From the NCBI RefSeq assembly GCF_008124875.1, contig NZ_VNIA01000002.1, positions 434,001-498,000 of the forward strand: a stretch of 64,000 bases of DNA. The letters are read 5' to 3'. Numbering within the stretch: the stretch's first letter is position 1; each line of letters begins with the position of its first letter. The DNA is from Tenacibaculum adriaticum. GTDB taxonomy: Bacteria; Bacteroidota; Bacteroidia; Flavobacteriales; Flavobacteriaceae. The notes beneath the pieces are model-generated. The model worked only from the letters and a program-made list of their open reading frames with translations. It did not search any database and was not told the origin of the DNA. The translations under genes were made by a program, and so were the position numbers. Shown here in pieces: positions 50,641 through 60,140 of this stretch.

Positions 50641-52659
50641 TTAAATTTTACCAAAATATTTTCTTGTAAACCATTCAATGGTTAGTAAACCAACGATAAC
50701 AAATAATAGCCATTTCCAATTAATTAAATTTTCTTCTTTTACTATAGATTTTTGAGTGGTATAATAGCGTTTATCATTTAATAACTCGTTGATAAGACTT
50801 TCACTTTGATTCTTATAAAACAATTTCCCTGAACTTTTCAAAGCTAATTTCTGAAGCTTATCTGTATTCGCATTGGTAAATTGTTCCTCCACCTGATAAT
50901 CGGTGACTTTAAATTGTCCGCTTACACTTAAATTTTGTCCTTCTACAGTAACTTTATAAGTGTAATTTCCAGCTAACAAACCATCTACATCGACTTTATA
51001 GGAATTATTTAGTAATGAAAAAGGAAATTGTTTTTTCTCTTTTGTTTTAGAGTTAGTAATTACTATTTGCATTGAAGCACGTTTATCAAACTGATAATTT
51101 TTATCTAAATACAATGCCGAAATATTTATGGTAGCATTCGCCGGATATATACGTTCTGCATTTACTTCTAATCTTTTTCGCTTTTTATTGGAAGCTACGT
51201 ACTGTACTAAATTCCCTATAAATTCATCAAAAGGTTCAAAAGAATTTTCTTCTAAAAAACTCGCAGCTCTCCATTTCCAAATTCCTTCTCCAAATAAAAT
51301 TGCTAGTTTTTGCCCTCCTTTTTCTAGAGTGGTTAATAAAGGTTGCTTGGTTTCTATATTTACTAATTTTTGATATAATAAGGTTTGATGTTCACCTTCA
51401 ATAGTTACATCCCCAAACTTATCTTGCAACGGTGGAAGATTCCCAAATTGAAGATCTTTCTGCAAAAACGTTGAAAATCCAGCATTGTAAACTGCTCCAT
51501 AATTTTCAGTTTGATTAATCGCATTTTTGCGAATTCCGTTTGGTAAAGAATTGATAAAGTTCCAATCTGTTTTTGTTCCAGAAATTATTACGAAATTCGA
51601 TTTTCTTTGTTCAAACAATCTTCTGAACGCAGTATTAGGCTGATAAAAAACAACCATTTGATAACCTTCTAACGTTCCTTTGAAATTATGCACTAATTTT
51701 AAGTCAACTTTACGTTGTTTATTACGCTCTATTGACTTTTTTAAAGCTCCCAAATCAGGATGTAAAATAGAAGACACTATTAGTACCTTTGTTTGTTCGT
51801 CTATTACTTCTACAGCAAAACTTTTAAAATTATTCTTGGTGTTTTTTTCACTTTTAATCGCGCGAATTCCAGCAGTAAAATACTGTATTCCTTCCTTAGC
51901 AGCTGTTAAATTCGCTGTAATTGTTTTCGTTTTTTTCTCTGCTGAAAAAGATACTTTTTCTGAAAATACACTCTTACCTCCTTGCGTAATCGTAAATACT
52001 GATTGTAAGGGTTCTTTTCCGTCATAAAACAGCATCACCTCTACAGGAAACTTATTTTTGATGTAACTGTACTTATTTACATTGAGTTGCGAAATTCTTA
52101 AGTCTTGAAATTGTGTAGTATCGCCAATAACCAAAGGATAAACAGGTTGTTTGATGTTGATAAACTCATAATCGTTCCCAACTGTTTGATTACCATCAGA
52201 AATAAGCACACTAGCACCTATTCCATCTTTGTTTAAATCGTTTGCAGATTGTACCGCCTTAGCAATATCTGTTTGAGTTTCATTAAAAGATAAACTATCT
52301 AAAACGGTAATATTCTTTCCGAAGGAATAATAATTAACATCAAATTTACTATTCAGCTCTTTATGTGTTTTTACGTTTTGTAAAATGTTTTTTACTGAAG
52401 TTTCTTCTTTAAAATGTTTTGTGGATAGCGAATTATCTACTAAAAAAGATAAAACAGGTTTACTATTTTCTGTTTTTATAGTTTTTATCTTCGGGTTAAT
52501 GAGCAACAAACCCAATAAAAACAAACTCAATGCTTTTAAAGCAAACAAAAAAATGTTGATTTTAGAATTGCTTTTCGTTTTGTAGAAATACTGAAAAAAC
52601 GCCACAGCAACACTTATTAAAACAGCTAAAATAATATATAAAAGTGTGGATGTTTGCAA
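50641..52659 (-). CDS. VWA-domain membrane protein (BatA-related)
   Basis: The 672-residue protein has two N-terminal membrane helices (about residues 5-24 and 37-58), a von Willebrand A-like domain with a MIDAS DxSxS (LVDNSLS, about 75-81), a long periplasmic beta-rich region and one C-terminal helix (about 645-662, WKWLLFVIVGLLTIEW). It resembles BatA-type and DUF4159-type proteins that sit near MoxR ATPases in Bacteroidota. No MoxR is in the window. It may bind metal ions or partner proteins at the periplasmic face. Function uncertain. Confidence 0.78.
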   Translation of the reverse strand: MQTSTLLYIILAVLISVAVAFFQYFYKTKSNSKINIFLFALKALSLFLLGLLLINPKIKTIKTENSKPVLSFLVDNSLSTKHFKEETSVKNILQNVKTHKELNSKFDVNYYSFGKNITVLDSLSFNETQTDIAKAVQSANDLNKDGIGASVLISDGNQTVGNDYEFINIKQPVYPLVIGDTTQFQDLRISQLNVNKYSYIKNKFPVEVMLFYDGKEPLQSVFTITQGGKSVFSEKVSFSAEKKTKTITANLTAAKEGIQYFTAGIRAIKSEKNTKNNFKSFAVEVIDEQTKVLIVSSILHPDLGALKKSIERNKQRKVDLKLVHNFKGTLEGYQMVVFYQPNTAFRRLFEQRKSNFVIISGTKTDWNFINSLPNGIRKNAINQTENYGAVYNAGFSTFLQKDLQFGNLPPLQDKFGDVTIEGEHQTLLYQKLVNIETKQPLLTTLEKGGQKLAILFGEGIWKWRAASFLEENSFEPFDEFIGNLVQYVASNKKRKRLEVNAERIYPANATINISALYLDKNYQFDKRASMQIVITNSKTKEKKQFPFSLLNNSYKVDVDGLLAGNYTYKVTVEGQNLSVSGQFKVTDYQVEEQFTNANTDKLQKLALKSSGKLFYKNQSESLINELLNDKRYYTTQKSIVKEENLINWKWLLFVIVGLLTIEWFTRKYFGKI

Positions 52660-52728
52660 AATTTTTTGTTTAAAATGTGAAGATAAAAATATCTACTAAA
52701 AAACATCTTCTAAACCTTACATTTTTGA

Positions 52729-52736
52729 TATTTTTG
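52729..52736 (+). promoter_or_regulatory. -7 promoter box of purB
   Basis: TATTTTTG matches TAnnTTTG, 22 nt before the purB ATG. Confidence 0.45.
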
Positions 52737-52758
52737 TTCCTTAACACAACAACACAAA

Positions 52759-54102
52759 ATGAGCTTAACACAATTAAACGCCATCTCACCAATTGATGGT
52801 AGATACAGAAACAAAGTTTCAGATTTAGCTAAGTACTTTTCAGAAGAAGCTTTAATTAAATACCGCGTAAAAGTAGAAATTGAATACTTTATCGCTCTTT
52901 GCGAAATTCCATTACCACAATTAGCAGACTTTAACAAGCAATTATTTAAAAATTTACGTGCTATTTATGAAGATTTTTCTGCCGAGAATGCACAAAAAAT
53001 TAAAGATATTGAAAGCGTTACCAACCACGATGTTAAAGCAGTTGAATATTTTATAAAAGAAAAATTTGACGCACTAGAGTTACAAAAATATAAAGAATTT
53101 ATCCACTTCGGATTAACTTCTCAAGACATAAATAACACAGCCATTCCTTTATCTATAAAAGATGCTATGGAGGAAGTATACTACGATAGTTTAGATGGCT
53201 TAACATCTAAATTGGCTGAACTTTCAGAAGAATGGGAAAATGTACCTATGCTGGCTCGTACTCACGGTCAACCAGCCTCTCCTACTCGCTTAGGAAAAGA
53301 ACTTTTTGTATTTGTAGAACGTGTTCAGCAACAAGTTTGGTTTTTACAAAATGTACCACATGCAGCAAAATTTGGTGGCGCAACGGGTAACTTCAATGCG
53401 CATAAAGTTGCTTATCCAAACATAGATTGGAAAAACTTCGGAACTCATTTTGTGGAAGAAATCTTAGGGTTACATCATTCCTTTCCAACAACACAAATTG
53501 AACACTACGATCATATGGCTAGTTTATTTGATGCGATGAAACGTATTAACACCATTTTAATCGACTTAGATCGTGATGTTTGGACCTATGTTTCTATGGA
53601 TTATTTTAAACAGAAAATTAAAAAAGGGGAAGTTGGATCTTCGGCAATGCCACATAAAGTAAATCCGATTGATTTTGAAAATTCTGAAGGAAATTTAGGA
53701 TTAGCCAATGCTATTTTTGAGCATTTATCAGCTAAACTGCCAGTTTCTCGTCTACAACGCGATTTAACAGATAGTACAGTTTTACGTAATGTTGGTGTTC
53801 CGTTCGGGCATACCTTAATTGCTTTTGCATCTACCTTAAAAGGATTAAATAAATTGCTATTAAACGAGCAAAAATTTGAACAAGATTTAGAAAATAACTG
53901 GGCAGTTGTTGCAGAAGCTATTCAAACTATTTTGCGTAGAGAAGCATATCCTAATCCATACGAAGCATTAAAAGGATTAACACGTACCAACGACAAAATA
54001 ACGCAAAAATCAATTGCTGATTTTATAGATACGTTAGAAATTTCATCAGAAATTAAAAACGAATTAAAACAAATAACACCATCAAATTATACCGGTATTT
54101 AA
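52759..54102 (+). CDS. purB: Adenylosuccinate lyase
   Basis: PurB cleaves SAICAR and adenylosuccinate, releasing fumarate, in two steps of purine synthesis. The 447 residues form the all-helical fumarase/aspartase fold. SPIDGRYRNKV opens the protein, TSQDINNTAIPLSIKDA and ARTHGQPASPTRLGKEL carry active-site residues, and GSSAMPHKVNPIDFEN (about 291-306) is the family signature with the catalytic serine. The stop overlaps the start of the next small lipoprotein gene (TAATG), so they are coupled. Confidence 0.96.
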   Translation: MSLTQLNAISPIDGRYRNKVSDLAKYFSEEALIKYRVKVEIEYFIALCEIPLPQLADFNKQLFKNLRAIYEDFSAENAQKIKDIESVTNHDVKAVEYFIKEKFDALELQKYKEFIHFGLTSQDINNTAIPLSIKDAMEEVYYDSLDGLTSKLAELSEEWENVPMLARTHGQPASPTRLGKELFVFVERVQQQVWFLQNVPHAAKFGGATGNFNAHKVAYPNIDWKNFGTHFVEEILGLHHSFPTTQIEHYDHMASLFDAMKRINTILIDLDRDVWTYVSMDYFKQKIKKGEVGSSAMPHKVNPIDFENSEGNLGLANAIFEHLSAKLPVSRLQRDLTDSTVLRNVGVPFGHTLIAFASTLKGLNKLLLNEQKFEQDLENNWAVVAEAIQTILRREAYPNPYEALKGLTRTNDKITQKSIADFIDTLEISSEIKNELKQITPSNYTGI

Positions 54103-54524
54103 TGAGAGTCTTTTTATCAATATTTATAGTATCAATATTTACTCTTTCTTGCACTAAACAATCAAAAGGAAATGCAGAGCGCTTTAAACATGGTATTTTT
54201 GAAATTCCTGCGGGTGAAGGTTATGGAAAAACTACAATAAAAAGAATAGATAGTTTACAAATTGAAGAATATACAAAAAAAGTAAATATTTCTTCTGACA
54301 GTACAGTATCTGAACGTGAAGAAAAACATATTGACACCTTGTATATTAAATGGAAAAATAGTTTTGCATATACTTTGCGAATGAAAAATCCAAAAACCGA
54401 TTTAGACAAAGACCCTATCTTTGTTCAAATTAACAAAGTAACCGATACTTCCTATCATTTTACAGCGAAAATTGGATACTCAAAATTTAGACAAAAAGGA
54501 ACCGTTTTTATAAGTAAACAATAA
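54102..54524 (+). CDS. Small lipoprotein, conserved in flavobacteria downstream of purB
   Basis: The 140-residue protein has a lipoprotein signal with the cysteine in FTLSCTKQ (near residue 17), followed by a small beta-rich domain (KHGIFEIPAGEGYG and SYHFTAKIGYSKFRQKGTVF). I do not recognise a named family; similar proteins have been labelled DNA topoisomerase IV by mistake in some databases, which this is not. It begins within the purB stop codon. It is probably exported to the periplasmic side of the envelope. Function unknown. Confidence 0.72.
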   Translation: MRVFLSIFIVSIFTLSCTKQSKGNAERFKHGIFEIPAGEGYGKTTIKRIDSLQIEEYTKKVNISSDSTVSEREEKHIDTLYIKWKNSFAYTLRMKNPKTDLDKDPIFVQINKVTDTSYHFTAKIGYSKFRQKGTVFISKQ

Positions 54525-54570
54525 ATTATATATATATTTATTTAAGTTTTAAGATTATTTAAGAATAATT

Positions 54571-55341
54571 ATGGAGATATTTTTACAGGCAGATACATGG
54601 GTAGCCTTAATAACATTAACTTTTCTTGAAATTGTTTTAGGTATAGATAATATTATTTTTATATCCATAGCTTCTAATAAATTACCACAAAACCAACGTA
54701 AAAAGGCTACTAATATTGGGCTTTTATTAGCAATGGTTTTTAGAATTCTATTATTACTCGGAGTTTCTTATTTAATTAGAATGAAAAATCCGTTTTTCAC
54801 AATTAATACTTCTTGGCTAACAACACAAGTTACTGGGCAAAGTATTATTTTAATTTTAGGAGGGATCTTTTTGCTATATAAGAGTACAAGTGAAATACAT
54901 GACAAAGTAGAAGGTCATGTAGAACACGAAAATAATAAGGCTAAAAAGAAAGAAGCAACTTTATTTAAAACAATCTTTCAAATTGTATTAATTGATATTG
55001 TTTTTTCATTTGATTCTGTTTTAACTGCTGTAGGTATGACCAACGGAGTTAAAGGTGCTTTAATTATTATGATTTTAGCTGTAATTATTTCCATATTAAT
55101 TATGATGTTATTTGCCAATCCTATTAGTACATTTGTAAACAACCATCCAACAATACAAATGTTAGCTTTATCCTTCTTAATATTAATTGGATTTATGTTA
55201 ATTACTGAAGGTGCACATTTATCTCACACTATAGTTTTTGGACAAACTGTAGGTGCAATTCCAAAAGGATATTTGTATTTTGCTATAGCATTCTCTTTAG
55301 GTGTAGAGATGCTGAATATGAAAATGAGAAAAAAAGAATGA
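54571..55341 (+). CDS. TerC family membrane protein (metal exporter)
   Basis: The 256-residue membrane protein has about seven helices with the TerC signatures LEIVLGIDNIIFISIA (about residues 20-35) and FSFDSVLTAVGMTNG (about 150-164), whose aspartates sit in the membrane core. The family was first tied to tellurite resistance, and several members export manganese or calcium. No tellurite operon is near, so a manganese-type role is more plausible. It stands between purB and a metal-uptake-like operon with its own transcript. Confidence 0.88.
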   Translation: MEIFLQADTWVALITLTFLEIVLGIDNIIFISIASNKLPQNQRKKATNIGLLLAMVFRILLLLGVSYLIRMKNPFFTINTSWLTTQVTGQSIILILGGIFLLYKSTSEIHDKVEGHVEHENNKAKKKEATLFKTIFQIVLIDIVFSFDSVLTAVGMTNGVKGALIIMILAVIISILIMMLFANPISTFVNNHPTIQMLALSFLILIGFMLITEGAHLSHTIVFGQTVGAIPKGYLYFAIAFSLGVEMLNMKMRKKE

Positions 55342-55402
55342 TATCAAGTATGCTACTACTCTTTTTAGTATAAAATAAAATAGTAGTATCTTTATCCATT
55401 AA

Positions 55403-55726
55403 ATGAAGAAAATTAAAAACATATCTACTAGTCTTTTCTTTTCTATCGTGTTATTTATGCCTTTCTTGGTACAAATAGTACATAGTACAAAACACCATGA
55501 AAAAGAAGAGATTTGCTATTCAAAAAAGGAAAAACATTTCCATAATTTTGAAGGAGATTCTTGTGATATATGTTTATTTCATTTATCTAATTTTATATAC
55601 AAAAACAACTATCTTTATATAGCTAAACTAGCTATTAAATCAGATTTCTACTCTAACTTATATTCATTTGTAAGTAGTCTTAATAAATTTTATTTTTCAT
55701 TAAGAGGGCCTCCTGTTTTAGTTTAA
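55403..55726 (+). CDS. His/Cys-rich small exported protein ahead of a TonB receptor
   Basis: The 107-residue protein has an N-terminal signal or anchor helix (about residues 9-28), then HSTKHHEKEEICYSKKEKHFHNF and CDICLFH: five His and several Cys in 40 residues, a probable metal-binding segment. It closes with RGPPV, an ending I associate with small proteins beside Bacteroidota TonB receptors. It is the first gene of a three-gene operon with the receptor (40 nt on) and a lipoprotein. A metal-chaperone or sensor role is inferred from composition and context. Confidence 0.7.
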   Translation: MKKIKNISTSLFFSIVLFMPFLVQIVHSTKHHEKEEICYSKKEKHFHNFEGDSCDICLFHLSNFIYKNNYLYIAKLAIKSDFYSNLYSFVSSLNKFYFSLRGPPVLV

Positions 55727-55766
55727 ATCAATAAATTATTGTTTAAACTAAAATCTTAAATTAAGA

Positions 55767-58157
55767 ATGACTAAATCTAAAGTCTTATTCATTCTTGTGC
55801 TTTTTATTCATGTAACAATAAAAGCACAAGAATGTAACTATACCTTTAATGGTGTTGTAGAAGATTTTCATGACAAAACAGCTATTTCAGACGCTGTTGT
55901 TTATGTAAAAAATCAAAATAAATTCACCACTACCGATGTTAATGGAAATTTTTCATTCAAAAACATCTGTAAAGGAAAAATTATTGTGGAAATATCTCAT
56001 GTAGCATGTGATACTAAACGTTTGGAATTTTACTTAAATGAAAACACCTTTAAAGAAATATTAATAGAACATCATATAGAAGAACTTGAAACAGTTACAA
56101 TAAAATCCAATTCAATATTAAAAACAACTCAAGAATCTGTATTAAAAACTAGCGCTATCGAAAATTTAAGTGATGCTAGTTTAGGAGATGTTTTAAAACA
56201 AATTTCAGGTGTGTCATCTATAAATACTGGAAGTAGTATTGTAAAACCTATCATTAACGGATTACACAGTAGCAGAAATCTAATTATGGTCAACGGTGTG
56301 CGTCTTCAAGACCAAGATTGGGGAATTGAGCACGCACCAAATATTGATGTTAATGCTGCTGGTAGTATTTCTGTAATTAAAGGGGCTAATGCTTTAGAGT
56401 ACGGAGGAGATGCAATTGGTGGTGTGGTTATAGTTAATCCAGAAAATATCATTACTAAAGATACGTTATCTGGAAAAACAATTATATCACAACAAAGTAA
56501 TGCGAGATCTTTTTCTGTAAACTCTAGCTTGAGAAAATCTTATAAAAGTGGTTGGTTTGTTAATGGATTGGCTTCTTACAAAAGATATGGAGACGCAAAT
56601 ACTCCTGATTACAGCTTAACAAATACAGGTTTAAATTCTAAATCTTTTACATTACAAACTGGGTATAAAAGTTTTGAAAAAGGTTTTGAGCTTTATTATA
56701 GCTATATTACTAATGAAATTGGTATTTTAAAAGCCTCACATTTAGGTAATACTGCCGATTTGGTAAATGCGATCAACAGTCCTCAGCCACTTTTAATTAA
56801 AGATTTTAGTTATGATATTAACAATCCTAAGCAAGATGTAACACATCAATTAACAAAAGCAATATTTTACAAACGCTTCAGAGGATTAGGTAAATTAAAT
56901 TTTCAATACGATTATCAAGATAATCATCGTTTTGAATATGATATTAGAACAGGAGATGACAAATTTAAACCATCTATTGATCTAAGATTAAAAACACATA
57001 CTGTAAAAGCAGACTTAAAATTAGATTCAAATATAGAAAGAATACTAAAAATCGGAATACTTGCAGGCTATCAAAATAATTTTCCTAATTCGGAAACCGG
57101 AGTACGTCGTTTAATTCCTGATTATGATAAAATTGATTTTGGAATTTACACTATTGGTAACTTCACTTTTGATAATCTAAAATTATCAGGAGGGTTACGT
57201 TATGATTACAATTACATAAATTCAAAAAAATACTATTATAAAAGTAGATGGGATAATTTGGGTTATAATCAAACATTTGCTTCTTTTATAATTAAAGAAG
57301 AAGGGAATCAATACCTTACAAATCCAATATTTCATTATCATAATTTTTCTGCTTCTGCTGGGGCTTCATATAAGTTGAATGATAAAAACACGATTCTTTT
57401 AAACTATGGATTGGCAAAAAGACCTCCTAATCCATCAGAATTGTTTAGTGATGGTTTACATCACTCTGCATCGAGAATAGAATTAGGTGATTTATCTATT
57501 CAACCTGAAACCTCTCATAGGATTGGAGCTAGTTATATGTTTTCTAATGCAAAATTCAATTCAACATTAGAAGTTTTTTTTAATCAAATTTCAAATTTTA
57601 TTTTTATTGAACCAGGAGGAATAGAAACTACACTTCGTGGTTCTTTTCCTGTTTGGAATTATAAACAAACTAATGCTCGTTTAACTGGAGTTGATTTGAC
57701 AATGCAATATCTTATTAATTCTAATTGGGCTTTAAACAATAATACATCATACATTCTTGGTGATGATCTATTACAAAATAGACCCTTAATTGATATGCCT
57801 CCATTTAAAACAGTAAATAGTATTGCTTATAACAATAAAAAATGGTTAAATTTTACATCAACATTAGAAAGTGAATTTGTTGGAAAACAAACCAGATATC
57901 CAAACAACAATTTTTATGCTTACATCCCTACGACAGACAGTACTGTTTTAGTAGATATAAGCAGCACACCAAAAGCTTATCACTTACTAAATATTAGTAA
58001 TGAAATAAGTTTTAAATATGCTAAAACTAATTTTTCACTAGGTTTTTCAGTGAATAATATTTTAAACACCTCTTATAGAAATTATTTAAATAGACTACGT
58101 TATTTTTCAGATGACTTAGGTAGAAATTTCAAAATTCAATTAAAAATTAAATATTAA
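55767..58157 (+). CDS. TonB-dependent receptor, probably for a metal or metal complex
   Basis: This 796-residue outer-membrane receptor has a signal peptide ending KAQE, a CarboxypepD_reg-like domain (about residues 25-105) and a TonB plug (about 125-230) with GDVLKQISGVSSINTG and IKGANALEYGGDAIGGVVIVNP. The barrel ends in FKIQLKIKY. The plug's SSRNLIMVNGVRLQDQDWGIEHAP resembles receptors grouped with metal uptake. It lies between a His/Cys-rich protein and a lipoprotein, a trio that fits zinc, copper or iron uptake. The specific metal cannot be named. Confidence 0.86.
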   Translation: MTKSKVLFILVLFIHVTIKAQECNYTFNGVVEDFHDKTAISDAVVYVKNQNKFTTTDVNGNFSFKNICKGKIIVEISHVACDTKRLEFYLNENTFKEILIEHHIEELETVTIKSNSILKTTQESVLKTSAIENLSDASLGDVLKQISGVSSINTGSSIVKPIINGLHSSRNLIMVNGVRLQDQDWGIEHAPNIDVNAAGSISVIKGANALEYGGDAIGGVVIVNPENIITKDTLSGKTIISQQSNARSFSVNSSLRKSYKSGWFVNGLASYKRYGDANTPDYSLTNTGLNSKSFTLQTGYKSFEKGFELYYSYITNEIGILKASHLGNTADLVNAINSPQPLLIKDFSYDINNPKQDVTHQLTKAIFYKRFRGLGKLNFQYDYQDNHRFEYDIRTGDDKFKPSIDLRLKTHTVKADLKLDSNIERILKIGILAGYQNNFPNSETGVRRLIPDYDKIDFGIYTIGNFTFDNLKLSGGLRYDYNYINSKKYYYKSRWDNLGYNQTFASFIIKEEGNQYLTNPIFHYHNFSASAGASYKLNDKNTILLNYGLAKRPPNPSELFSDGLHHSASRIELGDLSIQPETSHRIGASYMFSNAKFNSTLEVFFNQISNFIFIEPGGIETTLRGSFPVWNYKQTNARLTGVDLTMQYLINSNWALNNNTSYILGDDLLQNRPLIDMPPFKTVNSIAYNNKKWLNFTSTLESEFVGKQTRYPNNNFYAYIPTTDSTVLVDISSTPKAYHLLNISNEISFKYAKTNFSLGFSVNNILNTSYRNYLNRLRYFSDDLGRNFKIQLKIKY

Positions 58158-58169
58158 AATTATTAAATC

Positions 58170-58733
58170 ATGAAATCACAAAAAATATTACTAATTGCCT
58201 TCTTATCTTTAATCACTTTAGCATCTTGTTCTGATGATGACAATAATCCTCTTCCTGTTAATGAAGAAGAAGTGATTACAACTTTAGAAGTAACATTAAC
58301 TAATGGTACTACAACTGTTACACTTTTAAGTACGGATCTAGATGGAGATGGTCCAAATGACCCAGTTGTTTCTGTTTCAGGAAACTTTGAAAAAGGGATG
58401 ACTTATGATGGAGTTCTCAAATTATTAAATGAAACTGAATCTCCTGCAGAAAATATTACTGAAGAAGTAGAAGAAGAAGCTCTTGATCACCAATTTTTTT
58501 ATAGCACTACTAATAGCATAGCTACTTTTGCTTATTCTGATGAAGATACTGATGGTAACCCAATTGGTATCGAGTTTAAAATGACTGCTAGTGCAGATGC
58601 AGGAAATGGGAAAGTAACATTTACATTAAGACACGAACCAAATAAAAATGCTTCCGGTGTTAAAGATGGTGATATTACCAATGCTGCAGGTGAAACTGAT
58701 ATCGAAGTAACTTTTGATGTAGTTGTTGAATAG
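58170..58733 (+). CDS. Acidic surface lipoprotein, partner of the TonB receptor
   Basis: The 187-residue lipoprotein has its lipidation cysteine in LASCSDDDN (near residue 20); the acidic residues right after it are the Bacteroidota signal for export to the cell surface. A beta-rich domain follows with DLDGDGPNDPVV (a Ca-like acidic loop) and the Glu-rich ENITEEVEEEALDHQFFYS. It begins 12 nt after the receptor, so the two are co-translated. It could capture the receptor's ligand at the surface, as SusD does for glycans, but it has no SusD fold. Function inferred from context. Confidence 0.75.
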   Translation: MKSQKILLIAFLSLITLASCSDDDNNPLPVNEEEVITTLEVTLTNGTTTVTLLSTDLDGDGPNDPVVSVSGNFEKGMTYDGVLKLLNETESPAENITEEVEEEALDHQFFYSTTNSIATFAYSDEDTDGNPIGIEFKMTASADAGNGKVTFTLRHEPNKNASGVKDGDITNAAGETDIEVTFDVVVE

Positions 58734-58753
58734 ATAAATTTATCACAAATAAA

Positions 58754-58779
58754 AAAGAGCTTCTAACGAAGCTCTTTTT
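58754..58779. terminator. Bidirectional terminator between the lipoprotein and MFS genes
   Basis: AAAGAGCTTC pairs with GAAGCTCTTT around a short loop, with A and T runs on both sides. It serves the converging genes on both strands. Confidence 0.85.
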
Positions 58780-60075
58780 TTATACCACATATTTTGTTTT
58801 TTTCATTGTACTTATAATAATAAACGATGCTAAAAAGAAAATAGCTAAACACAATACCGACCATTGCATAGAGTTGGTGATTGAATACAGTAAACCATAT
58901 ACAAATGTTCCTAAAACAATCGCAATTTTTTCTGTAACATCATAGAAACTAAAATAGGTCGCATGATCCTCGGTTTCTGGTAATAATTTAGAATAAGTTG
59001 ACCTCGTTAAAGATTGAATAGCCCCTTGTACAAATCCTAATAAAATACCTAACCCATAAAAATATAAAGCTACATTTTCTTGAGATTTATCTAATAAAAA
59101 TGCAGAAAAACAAACAAACATCCATGTTACAATAGTAATCTTTAAAGCTGTAATATTACCCAATTTATCAGATAAACGAGAAAACACAAATGCTCCTATA
59201 ATCGCAACAATTTGAACCAATAAAATAGTTACAATTAAACTTGTTGATGATAAACCTAATTCTGTCGAACCAAAAATGGCTGCCATTAGAATAATTGTTT
59301 GCACACCAATACTTAATAAAAAGAAAGAAATTAAAAACTTTTTTAACGTTGGGTAATTGCTCACTTCTCTAACTACAATCTTTAACTCTTCAAATCCCTT
59401 CCATAAATAATCATTTCCAGGTTGTTTATCATAGATATCATCTGGCAAACGCCTAAACGTAATTTGTGCAAAACCAATCCACCAAAGACCTACCATAACA
59501 AACGAAATACGTGACGCCATACCTGCTGTAATTCCAAATAAATCTGGCTTTTGAATCATTAATAAATTAAGGATCAATAAAACTACCGACCCAGTATATC
59601 CATAAATAAAACCTTTAGCACTAGCTCTATCCTGTTGTTCTGGTAAAGCAACTTCAGGTAAATAAGCGTTGTAAAAAACCAAACTTGCCCAAAAACCAAT
59701 ACTTGCGAAAATGGTAAATAAAATCCCTATCCACACAGTATCAACCCCATCAAATAAATACAAACTCATCACCGAGAATCCTCCTAACCAACAGAAAAAT
59801 TTCATGAATTTTTTTTTGCTTCCTGTATAATCAGCAATACCAGATAAAATCGGTGAAATAAAAGCAACTACTAAAAAAGAAAAAGATAATGCATAACTGT
59901 ATAAACTATCTGGATGAGACCAATCCATTCCTAAAAAACGAACTATTTTTCCATCGGTTACAGCACTGTAATATAAAGGGAAAACCGCAGTACTTATTAC
60001 CAATGAATATACTGAGTTTGCCCAGTCATAAAATGCCCAAGCATTAATTAATTTTTTATCTCCTATTTTGTACAT
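58780..60075 (-). CDS. MFS transporter, UMF1 (Atg22-like) family
   Basis: This 431-residue inner-membrane carrier has about 12 helices and the UMF1-type opening INAWAFYDWANSVYSLVISTAVFPLYY (about residues 9-35), which separates it from other MFS groups. The substrate is unknown; relatives include the yeast vacuolar amino acid effluxer Atg22. An acidic loop (about 205-230) joins the two halves. It follows the M48 gene by 65 nt with a terminator between, so it has its own transcript. Confidence 0.86.
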   Translation of the reverse strand: MYKIGDKKLINAWAFYDWANSVYSLVISTAVFPLYYSAVTDGKIVRFLGMDWSHPDSLYSYALSFSFLVVAFISPILSGIADYTGSKKKFMKFFCWLGGFSVMSLYLFDGVDTVWIGILFTIFASIGFWASLVFYNAYLPEVALPEQQDRASAKGFIYGYTGSVVLLILNLLMIQKPDLFGITAGMASRISFVMVGLWWIGFAQITFRRLPDDIYDKQPGNDYLWKGFEELKIVVREVSNYPTLKKFLISFFLLSIGVQTIILMAAIFGSTELGLSSTSLIVTILLVQIVAIIGAFVFSRLSDKLGNITALKITIVTWMFVCFSAFLLDKSQENVALYFYGLGILLGFVQGAIQSLTRSTYSKLLPETEDHATYFSFYDVTEKIAIVLGTFVYGLLYSITNSMQWSVLCLAIFFLASFIIISTMKKTKYVV

Positions 60076-60090
60076 AATCTAGAATTAAAA

Positions 60091-60114
60091 AGCCGCTCAA
60101 TTTATTGAGCGGCT
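60091..60114 (-). terminator. Terminator after the M48 protease gene
   Basis: AGCCGCTCAA and TTGAGCGGCT form a perfect 10-bp stem with a 4-nt loop, followed on the minus strand by a T run, between the M48 stop and the MFS start. Confidence 0.85.
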
Positions 60115-60140
60115 CGCAATATACTAAAAGTATTTTGGTA

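Noticed and set aside
54102..54524. DNA topoisomerase IV subunit
   Set aside because: The protein is a 140-residue lipoprotein with no topoisomerase motif; that label looks like a propagated database error.
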